From contig NZ_CP144164.1 in the NCBI RefSeq assembly GCF_037478005.1, positions 3,162,001-3,226,000 on the forward strand: a DNA stretch of 64,000 nt. The letters are read 5' to 3'. Under the pieces are notes generated by a model. The model worked only from the letters and a program-made list of their open reading frames with translations. It searched no databases and was not told the origin of the DNA. Position numbers and translations under genes: made by a program. Position 1 is the stretch's first letter. The number at the start of each line of letters is the position of its first letter. Of the stretch, positions 24,818 to 34,576 are shown piece after piece. Origin of the DNA: Alteromonas sp. M12. GTDB taxonomy: Bacteria > Pseudomonadota > Gammaproteobacteria > Enterobacterales > Alteromonadaceae.

Positions 24818-26914
24818 TTACCTTGTAGCACTATAAATGGTGTCAAACAATTCGTTTGCGGTAGTTAAAATTCTTGCTGCCGCCGCATAAGTTTGTTGAA
24901 AACGAATCAAGTTTGCTGCTTCCTCATCTAAATTCACCCCAGATACCGATTGAAACCAATCACTGGATTGAGTTTGCATGGCTTCAGCCGCTTGCAACGA
25001 AATATTTGCAGAGGCAGTCTTTGCACCGATAGCACTTACAATATTGGCGTAAGATTCATGGAAAGTAACCAAATTACTGCCACCGTTGTTGTTTTGTTGC
25101 ATGATATCTTGGTCTTGCAAACCAGCCAACTCTAAGCCATTACGGTTATCATCTACACCATCGGTGTTATAACTAATTGTAAACTGATCCCCAGCAACTG
25201 GTGTGCCTTGTAAACTAAAGTCATAGCCGGGAAAATCCGCTAAAGCTGAGAATGGCCAACTGCCATCACTTGCGGCTTGTTGCATTAAATTATTGTAGTC
25301 AGTAACCCCTGACACCACTAACAATGAATTATTGGCTTCGTCAAAAATTTCAAATTCAGATTCACTATTAAACACAATACTTGCTGGACTACCTGCGACA
25401 AATCCGCCACTACCATCGAAGGTGGAGGCTCTAGCATCGGTCAATGTAGTATCGACAAAGGTATTGGTAACAGTAGATGCGGTTAATCGAGCATCCCCCA
25501 AATTATCCAAATTACTATCGACTCGAAATGGCGAAGCTAACGCGATGTCTTCGGGTCGGGTCATCACCACATCTATTGCTTGCGCTGTGCTTTTGGTTGG
25601 CTGAAATAAATACCGATCTCCCACAGCGTAACTATCTCCATTGGGAAATTCCAACTCAAGACCACCGAGCACTTCGGTAAATGTATCGGCTTGTGCTTCT
25701 AAACCTGAGTAAGACTGCGTAAGTGTGTTGCCATCAACATCGGTGACGTAGGAACCATCGGGGTTGACTAAGGTCACGCTTATATCAACGGTATCGGGTG
25801 TACCTGGTGAAGTCCCGGTAATTTCAACTAAATAATCAGCCGCGGTGATTTTATTCGCGCCATCTTCAGCCACTCTACCGTTCATTGTTAACGACAAATC
25901 AGAATTGGCAGAATAATTTAATCCCTGAAATTCAGGGTTCGAAAAGATATTACCACCAAGTTGCTGGTCAAAATCCATTCCCAGACGATTTTGTTGATTT
26001 ACAGCACTGGTCAATGCAATGGATATTTGTCCAAGTTCTCGCTGGCCTTCCGCCAAAACCTCATCTCGATAGCGGAATAATCCGCCCATTTGGCCACCTA
26101 AATTTTGCTCAGGTAATCTCAATGTGGTTGGTTTACCGGTGCTGGCTAAATACAGGTTTCGATAATCGGGATCTGGATCACCACTTAGCTGAAACAGATT
26201 AAACGATCCGTCTTCCAAAACCAGTGATTCTCCAGATGTGAGATTCACCATTAATGAACCGTCATCATTGCCATTGTCGCGGGTTTCAATCGACATTATC
26301 TCAGCCAATTCCAAAATCGCATTATCGCGCTGATTTTTCAGCACGCCAGGCTCGTCAAATATATTGTTGCCCTCTGCAATCCGAATATTCGCATTAAGCT
26401 CGGCAATGGTCTCAATCAGTTTATTCGCTTGGTTGATTGTTGCATCTAATTCTAAGTTAAGTTCTTTTTCTTTATCGTCCATAAACTTAGACAAAGTACT
26501 CACTTGGCCGACTAAGGCATTTGCTTCACCTAAAACGAGCTGTCGAGCCGCCATGTTTGTGGGCTCATCAGTCGCTGTTTGCAATGAACTGAAAAATCGA
26601 CTCATGCTGCTTGATATGCTATTTGCTTCGCTAGCAAAGATATTATCTAACACACTAGAGCGCTGGAAATAGGTTTCGAATTCGCCAACTTGTGTCGTAT
26701 CTCGGCGCAGTTGATTTTGTGCAAAGGTGTCTAAAACACGTTCGGTGGTGCCACGACCAACTCCGCCCACTAATTGGCTTTCAAAGGTTGTGCGCTCTCT
26801 AACATAGCCCTCGGAGTTAACGTTCGCTATGTTGTTACTGGTAGTGGCAAGCAGCTGATTACTGGCGCGCACACCACTGGTTGCTATCGTGTATAGATCG
26901 GCAGCTCTGATCAT
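24818..26914 (-). CDS. flgK: flagellar hook-associated protein FlgK
   Basis: A 698-residue FlgK (HAP1). The N-terminal DLYTIATSGVRASNQLLATT followed by SNNIANVNSEGYVRERT is the axial-protein rod/hook motif. The C-terminal GVNLDEEAANLIRFQQTYAA is the standard FlgK ending. It is longer than enteric FlgK (about 550) because of an enlarged central region, as in other marine Alteromonadales. The frame runs to a GTG at 26929, but GGGAG is placed correctly for the ATG at 26914, giving an N-terminus MIRAADLY. Confidence 0.95.
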   Translation of the reverse strand: MIRAADLYTIATSGVRASNQLLATTSNNIANVNSEGYVRERTTFESQLVGGVGRGTTERVLDTFAQNQLRRDTTQVGEFETYFQRSSVLDNIFASEANSISSSMSRFFSSLQTATDEPTNMAARQLVLGEANALVGQVSTLSKFMDDKEKELNLELDATINQANKLIETIAELNANIRIAEGNNIFDEPGVLKNQRDNAILELAEIMSIETRDNGNDDGSLMVNLTSGESLVLEDGSFNLFQLSGDPDPDYRNLYLASTGKPTTLRLPEQNLGGQMGGLFRYRDEVLAEGQRELGQISIALTSAVNQQNRLGMDFDQQLGGNIFSNPEFQGLNYSANSDLSLTMNGRVAEDGANKITAADYLVEITGTSPGTPDTVDISVTLVNPDGSYVTDVDGNTLTQSYSGLEAQADTFTEVLGGLELEFPNGDSYAVGDRYLFQPTKSTAQAIDVVMTRPEDIALASPFRVDSNLDNLGDARLTASTVTNTFVDTTLTDARASTFDGSGGFVAGSPASIVFNSESEFEIFDEANNSLLVVSGVTDYNNLMQQAASDGSWPFSALADFPGYDFSLQGTPVAGDQFTISYNTDGVDDNRNGLELAGLQDQDIMQQNNNGGSNLVTFHESYANIVSAIGAKTASANISLQAAEAMQTQSSDWFQSVSGVNLDEEAANLIRFQQTYAAAARILTTANELFDTIYSATR

Positions 26915-26938
26915 CTGTGTGACTCCCACTGAAATCCG

Positions 26939-27916
26939 TTATTCAGCATTTTGCTTTCCAAACGCTAATGTGGACAACGCTGATTTGAACGTATCACTGT
27001 TTAATACCGACAGAATTTTGTTCGCGTATTGAGGATCAGTAGCATAACCAGCGGATTGCAAAGCACTAAAATAGGCTTGAGGATCTTTAACGTTTTCCAA
27101 CGCTTGTTGATATCTTGGATTATCGGCCACAAAAGACACATAATCATTTAAGCCATCGGCAAAAGAATCATAGGTTCTAAACTGCGCTTTTTGTTGCTTA
27201 GCCACACCTTGTTCAAACTCAACAGTGTTGATTGCGGTTGTCTCTCCTTGCCAGCGATTATCAGCTTTGATGCCAAATAAATTATGTGTATTTTGACCAC
27301 TTCCGGTATGGATCATATATTGTCCCCAGCCTGTCTCAACGGCTGCTTGAGCTAATAAAGCCTTAGGATCAATACCTATTTTTTGTGCTATTTCTTGCGC
27401 ATGGGGCAACAATGTTTGCATAAATTCAGACGGAGAAGCGAAGGCGCTTTGTTTAGTCGCATTTTGGCTTGGTTGTACAGCAGCACTGTCGTTCTGAGTG
27501 CTTGAGTACTCCATACTTGCTTGACGAACCATATTATGCAAATTGGCATTTTCACGAACCGCACTGGCCGGCATGAATCCGTTTTCGCCAGGGCTGAGTT
27601 GTTGAACGATCAAATCCGCAATCCCCACTCCGCCTCTTGACGATAAATCAACAGCCAATTGTTGATCGTGCATATCTCGGTAAAATTTAACTTGTTGAGA
27701 ATTGAACGGGCTGTCTTTGTCAGCCAATGCATCTTGGGCTTTACGCATTGATTTGAGCATCATCTGCACAAATATCGCTTCAAATTGTTTAGCCGCTTCG
27801 TCTAATGCTTGTTTATCACCACGCTGGGCAGCCTGACGCAAATTATCGATGCCCTTTAAATCGTGGACATTGCGCGATAATTCAAGTTGTTGATCAATGT
27901 GGTTGTTCATTTCCAT
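26939..27916 (-). CDS. flgJ: flagellar rod assembly protein/muramidase FlgJ
   Basis: A 325-residue two-domain FlgJ. The N-terminal rod-capping part includes FEAIFVQMMLKSMRKAQDAL and DMHDQQLAVDLSSRGGVGIA. The C-terminal glucosaminidase domain from about residue 165 holds LLAQAAVETGWGQYMI with the catalytic Glu, then NLFGIKADNRWQG and YDSFADGLNDYVSFVADNPR. It opens the peptidoglycan for rod passage. Position between flgI and flgK is standard. Confidence 0.95.
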   Translation of the reverse strand: MEMNNHIDQQLELSRNVHDLKGIDNLRQAAQRGDKQALDEAAKQFEAIFVQMMLKSMRKAQDALADKDSPFNSQQVKFYRDMHDQQLAVDLSSRGGVGIADLIVQQLSPGENGFMPASAVRENANLHNMVRQASMEYSSTQNDSAAVQPSQNATKQSAFASPSEFMQTLLPHAQEIAQKIGIDPKALLAQAAVETGWGQYMIHTGSGQNTHNLFGIKADNRWQGETTAINTVEFEQGVAKQQKAQFRTYDSFADGLNDYVSFVADNPRYQQALENVKDPQAYFSALQSAGYATDPQYANKILSVLNSDTFKSALSTLAFGKQNAE

Positions 27917-27941
27917 AATAAATTCACTGATTCACAAACAA

Positions 27942-29066
27942 TTAAATAACGATGAGTTCGCCTTGCAAGGCGCCCGCTTGTTGTAAGGCTTCAAGAATGG
28001 CCATTAAATCTCCAGGAGCCGCGCCGACTTCATTCACAGCACGAACCAGCTCATCTAAACTCACTCCAGGATCAAATTTAAACATACGGCTATCATCCAA
28101 ACTCACGTCAACAATCGACTGATTGGTGACCGCAGTTTGTCCTTGGGCAAGAGCATTAGGTTGAGAAACGGTTTGATATTCCGAAATTGTGACCGTGAGT
28201 CCACCATGGGTAATGGCAGCAGGCAATAAACGCACATCTTTACCGATAACAATAGTGCCGGTACGACTATTAATAATGACTTTTGCCGGTGCATCAGCTG
28301 GGGTAAAAGTGAAGTTTTCTAGGGTAGCCACAAAGTTAACCCGTTGCCCTACGTCCCTTGGCGCTGACACTCGCACCGACGCGGCATCAATAGGCGTGGC
28401 TATCAAATAACCCATTTCAGGATCTGCTCCCAAACGTTGGTTAATTGTATCCGCCAAAGATTTGGCGGTGGAAAAATCCGGATAATTCAAGTTCAGAGTT
28501 AAAAAGTCATTTTGCATAAGTCCACTGGGAACCGCTCTTTCAACTAAAGCACCATTAACAATGCGTCCAACCGTGGGTGTATTAGAAACGATTTTAGAAC
28601 CATCAGCGCCTTCAGCACCAAATCCACTTACCACCAAGCTCCCTTGGGCTACGGCATACACTTTGCCATCTAACCCTTTAAGAAAGGTTTGCAATAAGGT
28701 TCCACCGCGCAAACTGGCAGCCTCACCTACAGAAGAAACGGTGACATCGATTGTTTGGCCAGGTTTCATAAAAGCGGGCAATTCGGCATGCACGGCGACA
28801 GCCGCTACATTTTTTATCTTTGGTTTCACACTCGACGATAAGCTAATCCCAAAATTGCTCAACATGGTACGGAAACTCTGTTCAGTGAATGGACTCTGTT
28901 CACCCGTTCCTGGCAGACCAACTACTAAGCCATAACCTACCAATTGGTTACTACGTACCCCTTGTATGGAAGCAAGATCTTTGATCCGCTGTGCATGGGC
29001 AAAAGGCGTGACCAGAACCACCATCAGCAAATAAATGAGCGATGAACGTAAAGTTGAATTTTTCAT
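27942..29066 (-). CDS. flgI: flagellar P-ring protein FlgI
   Basis: FlgI forms the periplasmic P ring around the rod. After a signal peptide (hydrophobic [16 protein letters not shown]), the mature part starts [20 protein letters not shown], and [20 protein letters not shown] is the family signature. The C-terminal [22 protein letters not shown] is also typical. The start is the ATG at 29066, which shares a base with the flgH stop (TAATG); a longer frame to 29081 would overlap flgH without need. Confidence 0.96.
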   Translation of the reverse strand: MKNSTLRSSLIYLLMVVLVTPFAHAQRIKDLASIQGVRSNQLVGYGLVVGLPGTGEQSPFTEQSFRTMLSNFGISLSSSVKPKIKNVAAVAVHAELPAFMKPGQTIDVTVSSVGEAASLRGGTLLQTFLKGLDGKVYAVAQGSLVVSGFGAEGADGSKIVSNTPTVGRIVNGALVERAVPSGLMQNDFLTLNLNYPDFSTAKSLADTINQRLGADPEMGYLIATPIDAASVRVSAPRDVGQRVNFVATLENFTFTPADAPAKVIINSRTGTIVIGKDVRLLPAAITHGGLTVTISEYQTVSQPNALAQGQTAVTNQSIVDVSLDDSRMFKFDPGVSLDELVRAVNEVGAAPGDLMAILEALQQAGALQGELIVI

Positions 29067-29755
29067 TAAAATGGCCACCACTCAGAGGAAAAGAATTTAT
29101 TTAACCAGCCTTGTTTTTGGGCATTGGCAAAGGTTCCTGTACCACTGTATTGAATACGGGCATTGGCAATTTTTGTAGAAACAATTTCATTAGTAGGACT
29201 AATATCAGCTGGACGAACGACGCCCGTTAAGCGGATGTATTCATCGCCATTATTTAAGGTCAGCCACTTTTCTCCGCGCACCACTAAATTTTGATTCGGC
29301 AGAACCTGAATAACAGTGACAGAGATATTGCCACTCAAGTTATTGCTTTGGTTGGCCTGAGCATCGCCAGTAAACTCATTGTCGGCGCCAACACCCAATT
29401 GAATGCTTTTACCACCAATATTCAACGCTTCACCGCCCAAACCAATGATCGTATCAACGTTAACATCCGTTTCTTTTGAGGTTGAAGTACCTGCCGACTT
29501 GGTAGCGCTGGTGTTTTCCTGCAAATTCACGGTGATAATATCGCCGATGCGTCTAGCCTTTACATCTGAATAAATGCTGTTTGCCATGTCTGCCTGAAAA
29601 ATTGCCCCATCCTGAGTTAACTTTTGGCGAGGCATGTCAGGTATAACTGGCGCATAACTTGGATCATTTGGCAAAGGGCCAACCATAGGTGAACTTACAC
29701 ACCCAGTCAGCACGAATAGAGTTAATGTAGTCAGAAAATAAGTTAACTTAGCCAT
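29066..29755 (-). CDS. flgH: flagellar L-ring lipoprotein FlgH
   Basis: FlgH makes the outer-membrane L ring. The signal peptide ends in a lipobox LTGC, so the mature N-terminal Cys is lipidated. [34 protein letters not shown] sequence follows, and the C-terminal region has [20 protein letters not shown], a strong family motif. The frame extends to a GTG at 29767, but the ATG at 29755 gives a standard signal peptide and a GAG ribosome site. Confidence 0.95.
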   Translation of the reverse strand: MAKLTYFLTTLTLFVLTGCVSSPMVGPLPNDPSYAPVIPDMPRQKLTQDGAIFQADMANSIYSDVKARRIGDIITVNLQENTSATKSAGTSTSKETDVNVDTIIGLGGEALNIGGKSIQLGVGADNEFTGDAQANQSNNLSGNISVTVIQVLPNQNLVVRGEKWLTLNNGDEYIRLTGVVRPADISPTNEIVSTKIANARIQYSGTGTFANAQKQGWLNKFFSSEWWPF

Positions 29756-29766
29756 AATTAAGCTCA

Positions 29767-30555
29767 CTATAGTTGCTGAATTACCTGACCCAACATTTGG
29801 TCAACTGAAGAGATCACTTTCGAGTTCATTTCATACAGTCTTTGACTTTCAATTAGGTTAACCAATTCCTCGGTAACGTTGACATTTGAAGTCTCTAATG
29901 CCCCTTGAACGATGGTGCCCAAACCTTCCAAGCCAGGTACGCCTTGTATCGGTGCTCCGCTTACCGCAGATTCAACATACAAATTTTGGCCGATAGGCTG
30001 TAAGCCAGTTGGATTGATAAAATCCGATAAACTGATTTGTCCTAAAACAGTAGGATCCGCCTGTCCACGAATAGAAGCTGAGACTTCACCATCTTGTGAA
30101 ATAGTTATCTGTTGCGCGTCTTCAGGAATTGTGATGTTCGGTTGCAATAAAAAACCGGCACCGGGTGTCACAATTTGCCCTTGATCGTCCAACGTAAATT
30201 GACCATTTCGGGTATAAGCTATGGTGCCATCAGGCTGCAGTATTTCGAAAAAACCGCGTCCTTGAATCGACATATCGAGTGCATTATCAGTGGTCAACAT
30301 ATTCCCTTGGGTGTGGGATTTTTGGGTCGCAACCACCTTACTACCGGCACCTAACATTAGTCCCGAGGGTAGTTCAGTGTCAGCAGATGAACGTCCACCT
30401 GGTTGGTTGATGTTTTGATAGAGTAAATCTTCAAATATCGCTCTATCTTTTTTGAAACCCACTGTGCTGGCGTTAGCCAAGTTATTTGAGATAACCGATA
30501 CATCTGTTTGGGCTGCATCGAGTCCTGTTTTACTTATCCAAAGTGCTGGGTGCAT
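29767..30555 (-). CDS. flgG: flagellar distal rod protein FlgG
   Basis: FlgG is the distal rod subunit, 262 residues as usual. The N-terminal ALWISKTGLDAAQTDVSVIS then NNLANASTVGFKKDRAIFED is the axial-family motif with the FlgG-specific extension. The C-terminal NVNVTEELVNLIESQRLYEM and ISSVDQMLGQVIQQL match FlgG endings. It lies 30 bases after flgF in the same operon. Confidence 0.97.
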   Translation of the reverse strand: MHPALWISKTGLDAAQTDVSVISNNLANASTVGFKKDRAIFEDLLYQNINQPGGRSSADTELPSGLMLGAGSKVVATQKSHTQGNMLTTDNALDMSIQGRGFFEILQPDGTIAYTRNGQFTLDDQGQIVTPGAGFLLQPNITIPEDAQQITISQDGEVSASIRGQADPTVLGQISLSDFINPTGLQPIGQNLYVESAVSGAPIQGVPGLEGLGTIVQGALETSNVNVTEELVNLIESQRLYEMNSKVISSVDQMLGQVIQQL

Positions 30556-30585
30556 AATTCACCTCCGCTATTTTAAGTTTTAGTA

Positions 30586-31329
30586 CTAAATAATTCTGAG
30601 TAGTTGATTGCCGCGCATATCTAGCGTATCGGCCTTTTTCATCATCTTGACTTGCAGTTCGTAGTGACGTTGCAAGCTGATCATATTTACCATTTCGTCA
30701 ATCGCATTTACGTTACTCCCTTCCACCATGCCGGTACGAAGTCTAACGTTGATATCTTCATTTGCTTCTTGACCATTTTTAAGTCGAAATAAACCGTCTT
30801 CACCGCGCTCCATATCTGCGACATTCGGATTGACCATTTTTAATCTGCCAACTTCTTCTAAAACGGTTTCAGGCGCGCCTTGTGGTCGCACTGAAATTGT
30901 TCCGTCGTTAGCAATATTGATGTTGGATAAAGGAATCGGCAAAAATATGCCTCCGGCATCGCCTATAACCGAATTCCCGTGGGCATCTTCGAGACCACCA
31001 TCAGCGCCTAATTGCAAATTTCCAGCGCGGGTATAAGCTTCGTTTCCTTGTGCATCCAACACGCTAAACCAGCCGTCCCCTTGGATAGCAACATCCAACT
31101 CACGATCAGTTTGGATCATTGCGCCACCAGCGTAATTATTAAACGGGGATTCAGTCATGGAAAAGACCCGAGTCGGCAAACCTTCGCCGTATGCCGGCAT
31201 CGCTCTAGCGTTTTCCAACATGGCCTTGAAGCCATTGGTTTGTGCATTTGCTAAATTGTTCGCTCGCACAGCCGTGCCCAATAGGTCTTGGCTGGCTCCG
31301 CTGGCTGATATATAGAGTAATTTATCCAT
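30586..31329 (-). CDS. flgF: flagellar proximal rod protein FlgF
   Basis: A 247-residue FlgF. The N-terminal LLYISASGASQDLLGTAVRA and NNLANAQTNGFKAMLENARA form the axial motif. The C-terminal EGSNVNAIDEMVNMISLQRH and DTLDMRGNQLLRII are typical. It is the first gene of the flgF-G-H-I-J-K-L run, with its own sigma54 promoter and a terminator separating it from flgE. Confidence 0.96.
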   Translation of the reverse strand: MDKLLYISASGASQDLLGTAVRANNLANAQTNGFKAMLENARAMPAYGEGLPTRVFSMTESPFNNYAGGAMIQTDRELDVAIQGDGWFSVLDAQGNEAYTRAGNLQLGADGGLEDAHGNSVIGDAGGIFLPIPLSNINIANDGTISVRPQGAPETVLEEVGRLKMVNPNVADMERGEDGLFRLKNGQEANEDINVRLRTGMVEGSNVNAIDEMVNMISLQRHYELQVKMMKKADTLDMRGNQLLRII

Positions 31330-31368
31330 GACAACTTATTGACTCTGGTTAACGTAACCTAAAAGATT

Positions 31369-31383
31369 GCAATAAAGATGCCA
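31369..31383 (-). promoter_or_regulatory. sigma54 promoter of the flgF operon
   Basis: Minus strand: TGGCAT-CTTTA-TTGC, an exact RpoN -24/-12 arrangement, about 40 bases upstream of the flgF start. This fits the mid-class control of basal-body genes by a FlrC-type activator in polar flagellates. Confidence 0.85.
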
Positions 31384-31461
31384 TTGGCACATAAAAACAG
31401 AATTAAAAGCGTGTAAATGCAGAAGGCTTGATGAAGTTTCTGTATTCCTTTGAAATTTAAC

Positions 31462-31491
31462 AAAAAAATACCGCTCGTGATTAGAGCGGCA
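31462..31491 (-). terminator. terminator after flgE
   Basis: Minus strand: GCCGCTC-TAATCAC-GAGCGGT followed by a run of seven T (after one A). It ends the flgBCDE transcript just before the flgF promoter. Confidence 0.9.
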
Positions 31492-31510
31492 TTGTTAAAT
31501 TGATGGCAGA

Positions 31511-32893
31511 TTATCGAATATTTAAGATAGTTTGGTTAAGTTGGTTATTCACCTCAAGTGCCCGTGAATTCGCTTGGAAGTTACGCTGGGCGATAATCAT
31601 ATCGATTAACTCCGTGGTTAAATTCACGTTCGCTTGTTCAAGCGCTGAAGAGTTAACATCACCGAAGGTACCGGTGGTCGCTTCCCCTGCTAGCGCTTCG
31701 CCAGACAAAATACTTTCTTTCCACTGTGTACTACTTTGTTGGGTTAAGCCTTGTTCATTTGCAAAACGAGCTAGGGCAACACGAACTACAGGTTCAGATG
31801 TACCATTTGAAAAAGTAGCGCGCACTAAACCATCCGGACCTATGTCAATACCTGTAAGTCTTCCAACGGCTAGACCATCTTGTTCTAATGACGTAACTTC
31901 GAACGAAGAGGCAAACTGAGTCGGCTCATCTGCCGTTGCACTACCAACTTCAAGTGCGAAGTTGGTTGTAATCGTCTGAGTTGCATCAGAACCGTTTATC
32001 AACGGCGGGTTACCTAACTGAACAGTCGTCACATCGCCAGTGGCAACAGGGGTACCATCACCATTTTGAATACCAATAAAATCACCGCCGCTACTAAACT
32101 GCATTCTAAACCCAGAGACCGCATCAGCTCCTAAGGATACTGAACCTGCAATGTTATTAGGATCTGTACCAGCAACGTTTTCAGTGTCACCTGCGATATC
32201 AATAGCAGTGTCATCAACATAATTAACTACTACCCATTCATTGGTTGCTGCAGAATCTTTCATAAAGTAATAGGTCATCACATGACTATCACCCAACGAA
32301 TCATAAACGGTAATAGATGTAGCTGCGTTATAGGTAAGTGGATCGTTAGGATCAAAAAGTGTTATATCTTTAGCATCATCACCTGCTGGCAAATTAAAGC
32401 GAGGTGCAACTTCGGTGGTTTGTTGTGGTGAGCCTGAAGAGTCTGGAATTCTCACCGGAATAGTTGTGCTCAAAGCCACAGATGAAGAGGTACCATCAGC
32501 GTTGACCGGGAAGCCCATTAAGTTATCACCGTTGGAATTAACCACAAAGTTATCTTGATCAAGCTTAAACTGCCCTGCTCGAGTAAATGAAAAATCACGA
32601 GAGGTTATTTCAGGAGTCGTGGCAAAAAAACCATTTCCAGTAATCGCCAAATCCAGTGCTGTATTGGTAAACTGAAGACTACCTTGAGAAAATTGCTGAG
32701 CAACATCTTGGGTTAAGACACCGTCGCCAACTTTTGTATTACCGGCTGCCAATAGCGACGAAGCATAAACGTCACCGAATTCGGCACGAGATTCTTTAAA
32801 ACCGACAGTATTTACATTTGCAATGTTATTTGCAGTGACATCTAGATCTTTTTGAGCAGCTGAAACACCGCTTAATGCTATGTTAAAAGACAT
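31511..32893 (-). CDS. flgE: flagellar hook protein FlgE
   Basis: The hook subunit, 460 residues. The N-terminal FNIALSGVSAAQKDLDVTAN and NIANVNTVGFKESRAEFGDV form the axial motif. The C-terminal NVNLTTELIDMIIAQRNFQA and LEVNNQLNQTILNIR match FlgE. The central part is the variable surface domain. Exported by the flagellar type III system. It lies 40 bases after flgD in the flgB-C-D-E operon and precedes a strong terminator. Confidence 0.97.
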   Translation of the reverse strand: MSFNIALSGVSAAQKDLDVTANNIANVNTVGFKESRAEFGDVYASSLLAAGNTKVGDGVLTQDVAQQFSQGSLQFTNTALDLAITGNGFFATTPEITSRDFSFTRAGQFKLDQDNFVVNSNGDNLMGFPVNADGTSSSVALSTTIPVRIPDSSGSPQQTTEVAPRFNLPAGDDAKDITLFDPNDPLTYNAATSITVYDSLGDSHVMTYYFMKDSAATNEWVVVNYVDDTAIDIAGDTENVAGTDPNNIAGSVSLGADAVSGFRMQFSSGGDFIGIQNGDGTPVATGDVTTVQLGNPPLINGSDATQTITTNFALEVGSATADEPTQFASSFEVTSLEQDGLAVGRLTGIDIGPDGLVRATFSNGTSEPVVRVALARFANEQGLTQQSSTQWKESILSGEALAGEATTGTFGDVNSSALEQANVNLTTELIDMIIAQRNFQANSRALEVNNQLNQTILNIR

Positions 32894-32933
32894 CGTTTAT
32901 TCTCTCCTAAACTAAAGGGCTAACATTTTTTAA

Positions 32934-33620
32934 TTAACCACCGATTTGAATGACATCACTCAAATTGACACTTGTTTCGCCATCCAAATTTAAAATGACA
33001 CCTTGATTGTTACTCGCAAAACTAACGCTATCCACATGCCTATTGACCGCTGTGGGTAAGGTTGTTGACTCGCCGTTTTGTGTACCTTGTGCATAAACTG
33101 CATAATTGCCGGCTGGCAAAGGATTGCCGTTAGCATCTTTACCATCCCAACTAAATTCAATATTACCTGCCGACTGTGTACCAGCATCAATGGTTTTAAT
33201 TAATTCGCCGGCTTCAGACTCAATGGTAATTTGTAAATCTTGAGTGGTTTGATCGGAAATAACCACCCCGGTTACGCCGTTACTAGTATCGCTTAAATAT
33301 CCAACGTTACCTTGTAATAAGACATCTTGACCAATAAGGCTGGAAGCCTGTAATGCTTGGTTTGAGGTCATGCTAGAAGCAAATTCAGAAAATTTAGTAT
33401 TCAGTGAATCAATACCTTCAGAAATACTGAAGCTGGTCATTTGTGATACCATCTGATCGTTATCTACAGGTTTGGTAGGATCTTGATTAGCTAATTGCTC
33501 AGTTAGCAAAGAGAAAAAGTCTTCCTGACTTAACCTTTCATTACTGCCATCATCAATAGGCACGGTTTCTTCTTGTACATACAGGTTAGAATCTAATCCT
33601 GTCGATTTTGATATTTCCAC
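32934..33620 (-). CDS. flgD: hook-capping protein FlgD
   Basis: FlgD caps the growing hook, 228 residues. The N-terminal conserved block LSQEDFFSLLTEQLANQDPT, KPVDNDQMVSQMTSFSISEG is diagnostic. It is followed by an FlgD Ig-like domain with FSWDGKDANGNPLPAGNYAV and a tudor-like part. No signal peptide. It sits between flgC and flgE as expected. Confidence 0.95.
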   Translation of the reverse strand: MEISKSTGLDSNLYVQEETVPIDDGSNERLSQEDFFSLLTEQLANQDPTKPVDNDQMVSQMTSFSISEGIDSLNTKFSEFASSMTSNQALQASSLIGQDVLLQGNVGYLSDTSNGVTGVVISDQTTQDLQITIESEAGELIKTIDAGTQSAGNIEFSWDGKDANGNPLPAGNYAVYAQGTQNGESTTLPTAVNRHVDSVSFASNNQGVILNLDGETSVNLSDVIQIGG

Positions 33621-33646
33621 GTTACTTTCCTCACTAAATCAGTGAT

Positions 33647-34069
33647 TTATTGACCCTGACCAAGTTGCAACACACGTCTGAATATACGTTTTGTAGTGTC
33701 TGCCAACTGAACATTGGTTTCATAAGATTTTGACGCTGACATCATGTCTGCCATTTCCTCAACCACATTCACATTTGGCTTGTAGATATAGCCATTACTG
33801 TCTGCCATTGGGTGACCTGGGCTGTATTCGATTTGCAGTGGCTTTTGGCTTTCAACAATACCTAATACTTGTACACCTGCGCCTTGAGATTGTGACTCTG
33901 TTGCACGTTGCATTTCGGCAGCAAAAACAGGATGGCGAGCCTTGTATGTGGCGTCATAACTACTACTGACGCTATTTGCATTGGCAATGTTACTGGCCGT
34001 TGTATTCAATCGAACACTCTCTGCAGACATGCCAGTGCTTGCAATATCCATAACTCTAAATAAACTCAT
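33647..34069 (-). CDS. flgC: flagellar proximal rod protein FlgC
   Basis: A 140-residue rod protein with MDIASTGMSAESVRLNTTAS and NIANANSVSSSYDATYKARH at the N-terminus and the C-terminal KPNVNVVEEMADMMSASKSY typical of FlgC. Its start overlaps the flgB stop by four bases, so the two are translationally coupled. Confidence 0.96.
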   Translation of the reverse strand: MSLFRVMDIASTGMSAESVRLNTTASNIANANSVSSSYDATYKARHPVFAAEMQRATESQSQGAGVQVLGIVESQKPLQIEYSPGHPMADSNGYIYKPNVNVVEEMADMMSASKSYETNVQLADTTKRIFRRVLQLGQGQ

Positions 34070-34470
34070 GCGCCTTGCCCTCCAGCTAGTGCTTTTTTCA
34101 TACCTTTAATCTTGCCAGTCAAAAATTGGATGCTTGCCTGATAGCGCATTCCATTTTCCAAAAAGGCATTACGTTCAGCTTGCACCTCTACCGTATTACC
34201 ATCACCAGTATCAGGTTGTAATGGAATTCGAAATTCAATACTTGCTTGAGATTGCATTGAACCTTCAAAGTGCTTTTCATGGGTACGTGTCATATTTTGC
34301 TGACGATCTTGATTTGCTGATTGCATGGCTTTCTGAAAATCTACACCACGGGCTTTGTATCCTGGTGTATTAGCATTTGCCAAATTTCCAGAAATAACTT
34401 CCATAGTTTCGGTTCTAACCTGCATTGCTCGGTCGTGAAGTCCGGTTAATTTATCAAGACTGATTGCCAT
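34066..34470 (-). CDS. flgB: flagellar proximal rod protein FlgB
   Basis: A 134-residue rod protein with RTETMEVISGNLANANTPGY and KARGVDFQKAMQ, the axial-family motif, and a C-terminal NAFLENGMRYQASIQFLTGK typical of FlgB. It is the first gene of the flgBCDE operon, about 40 bases downstream of a consensus sigma54 promoter, and is separated by this promoter from cheR upstream. Confidence 0.96.
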   Translation of the reverse strand: MAISLDKLTGLHDRAMQVRTETMEVISGNLANANTPGYKARGVDFQKAMQSANQDRQQNMTRTHEKHFEGSMQSQASIEFRIPLQPDTGDGNTVEVQAERNAFLENGMRYQASIQFLTGKIKGMKKALAGGQGA

Positions 34471-34508
34471 GTTGTTCTCATCTTAAAAACTCGCTTGTGA
34501 GAAATTTA

Positions 34509-34523
34509 GCAAGGGTTATGCCA
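34509..34523 (-). promoter_or_regulatory. sigma54 promoter of the flgB operon
   Basis: Minus strand: TTGGCAT-AACCC-TTGC, a full match to the RpoN consensus. The predicted start leaves a leader of roughly 25-30 bases to flgB. Confidence 0.88.
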
Positions 34524-34576
34524 AGACATAGGGAGGTGGATACGGATGAACCGTGGATATTACATAACAGTATGTA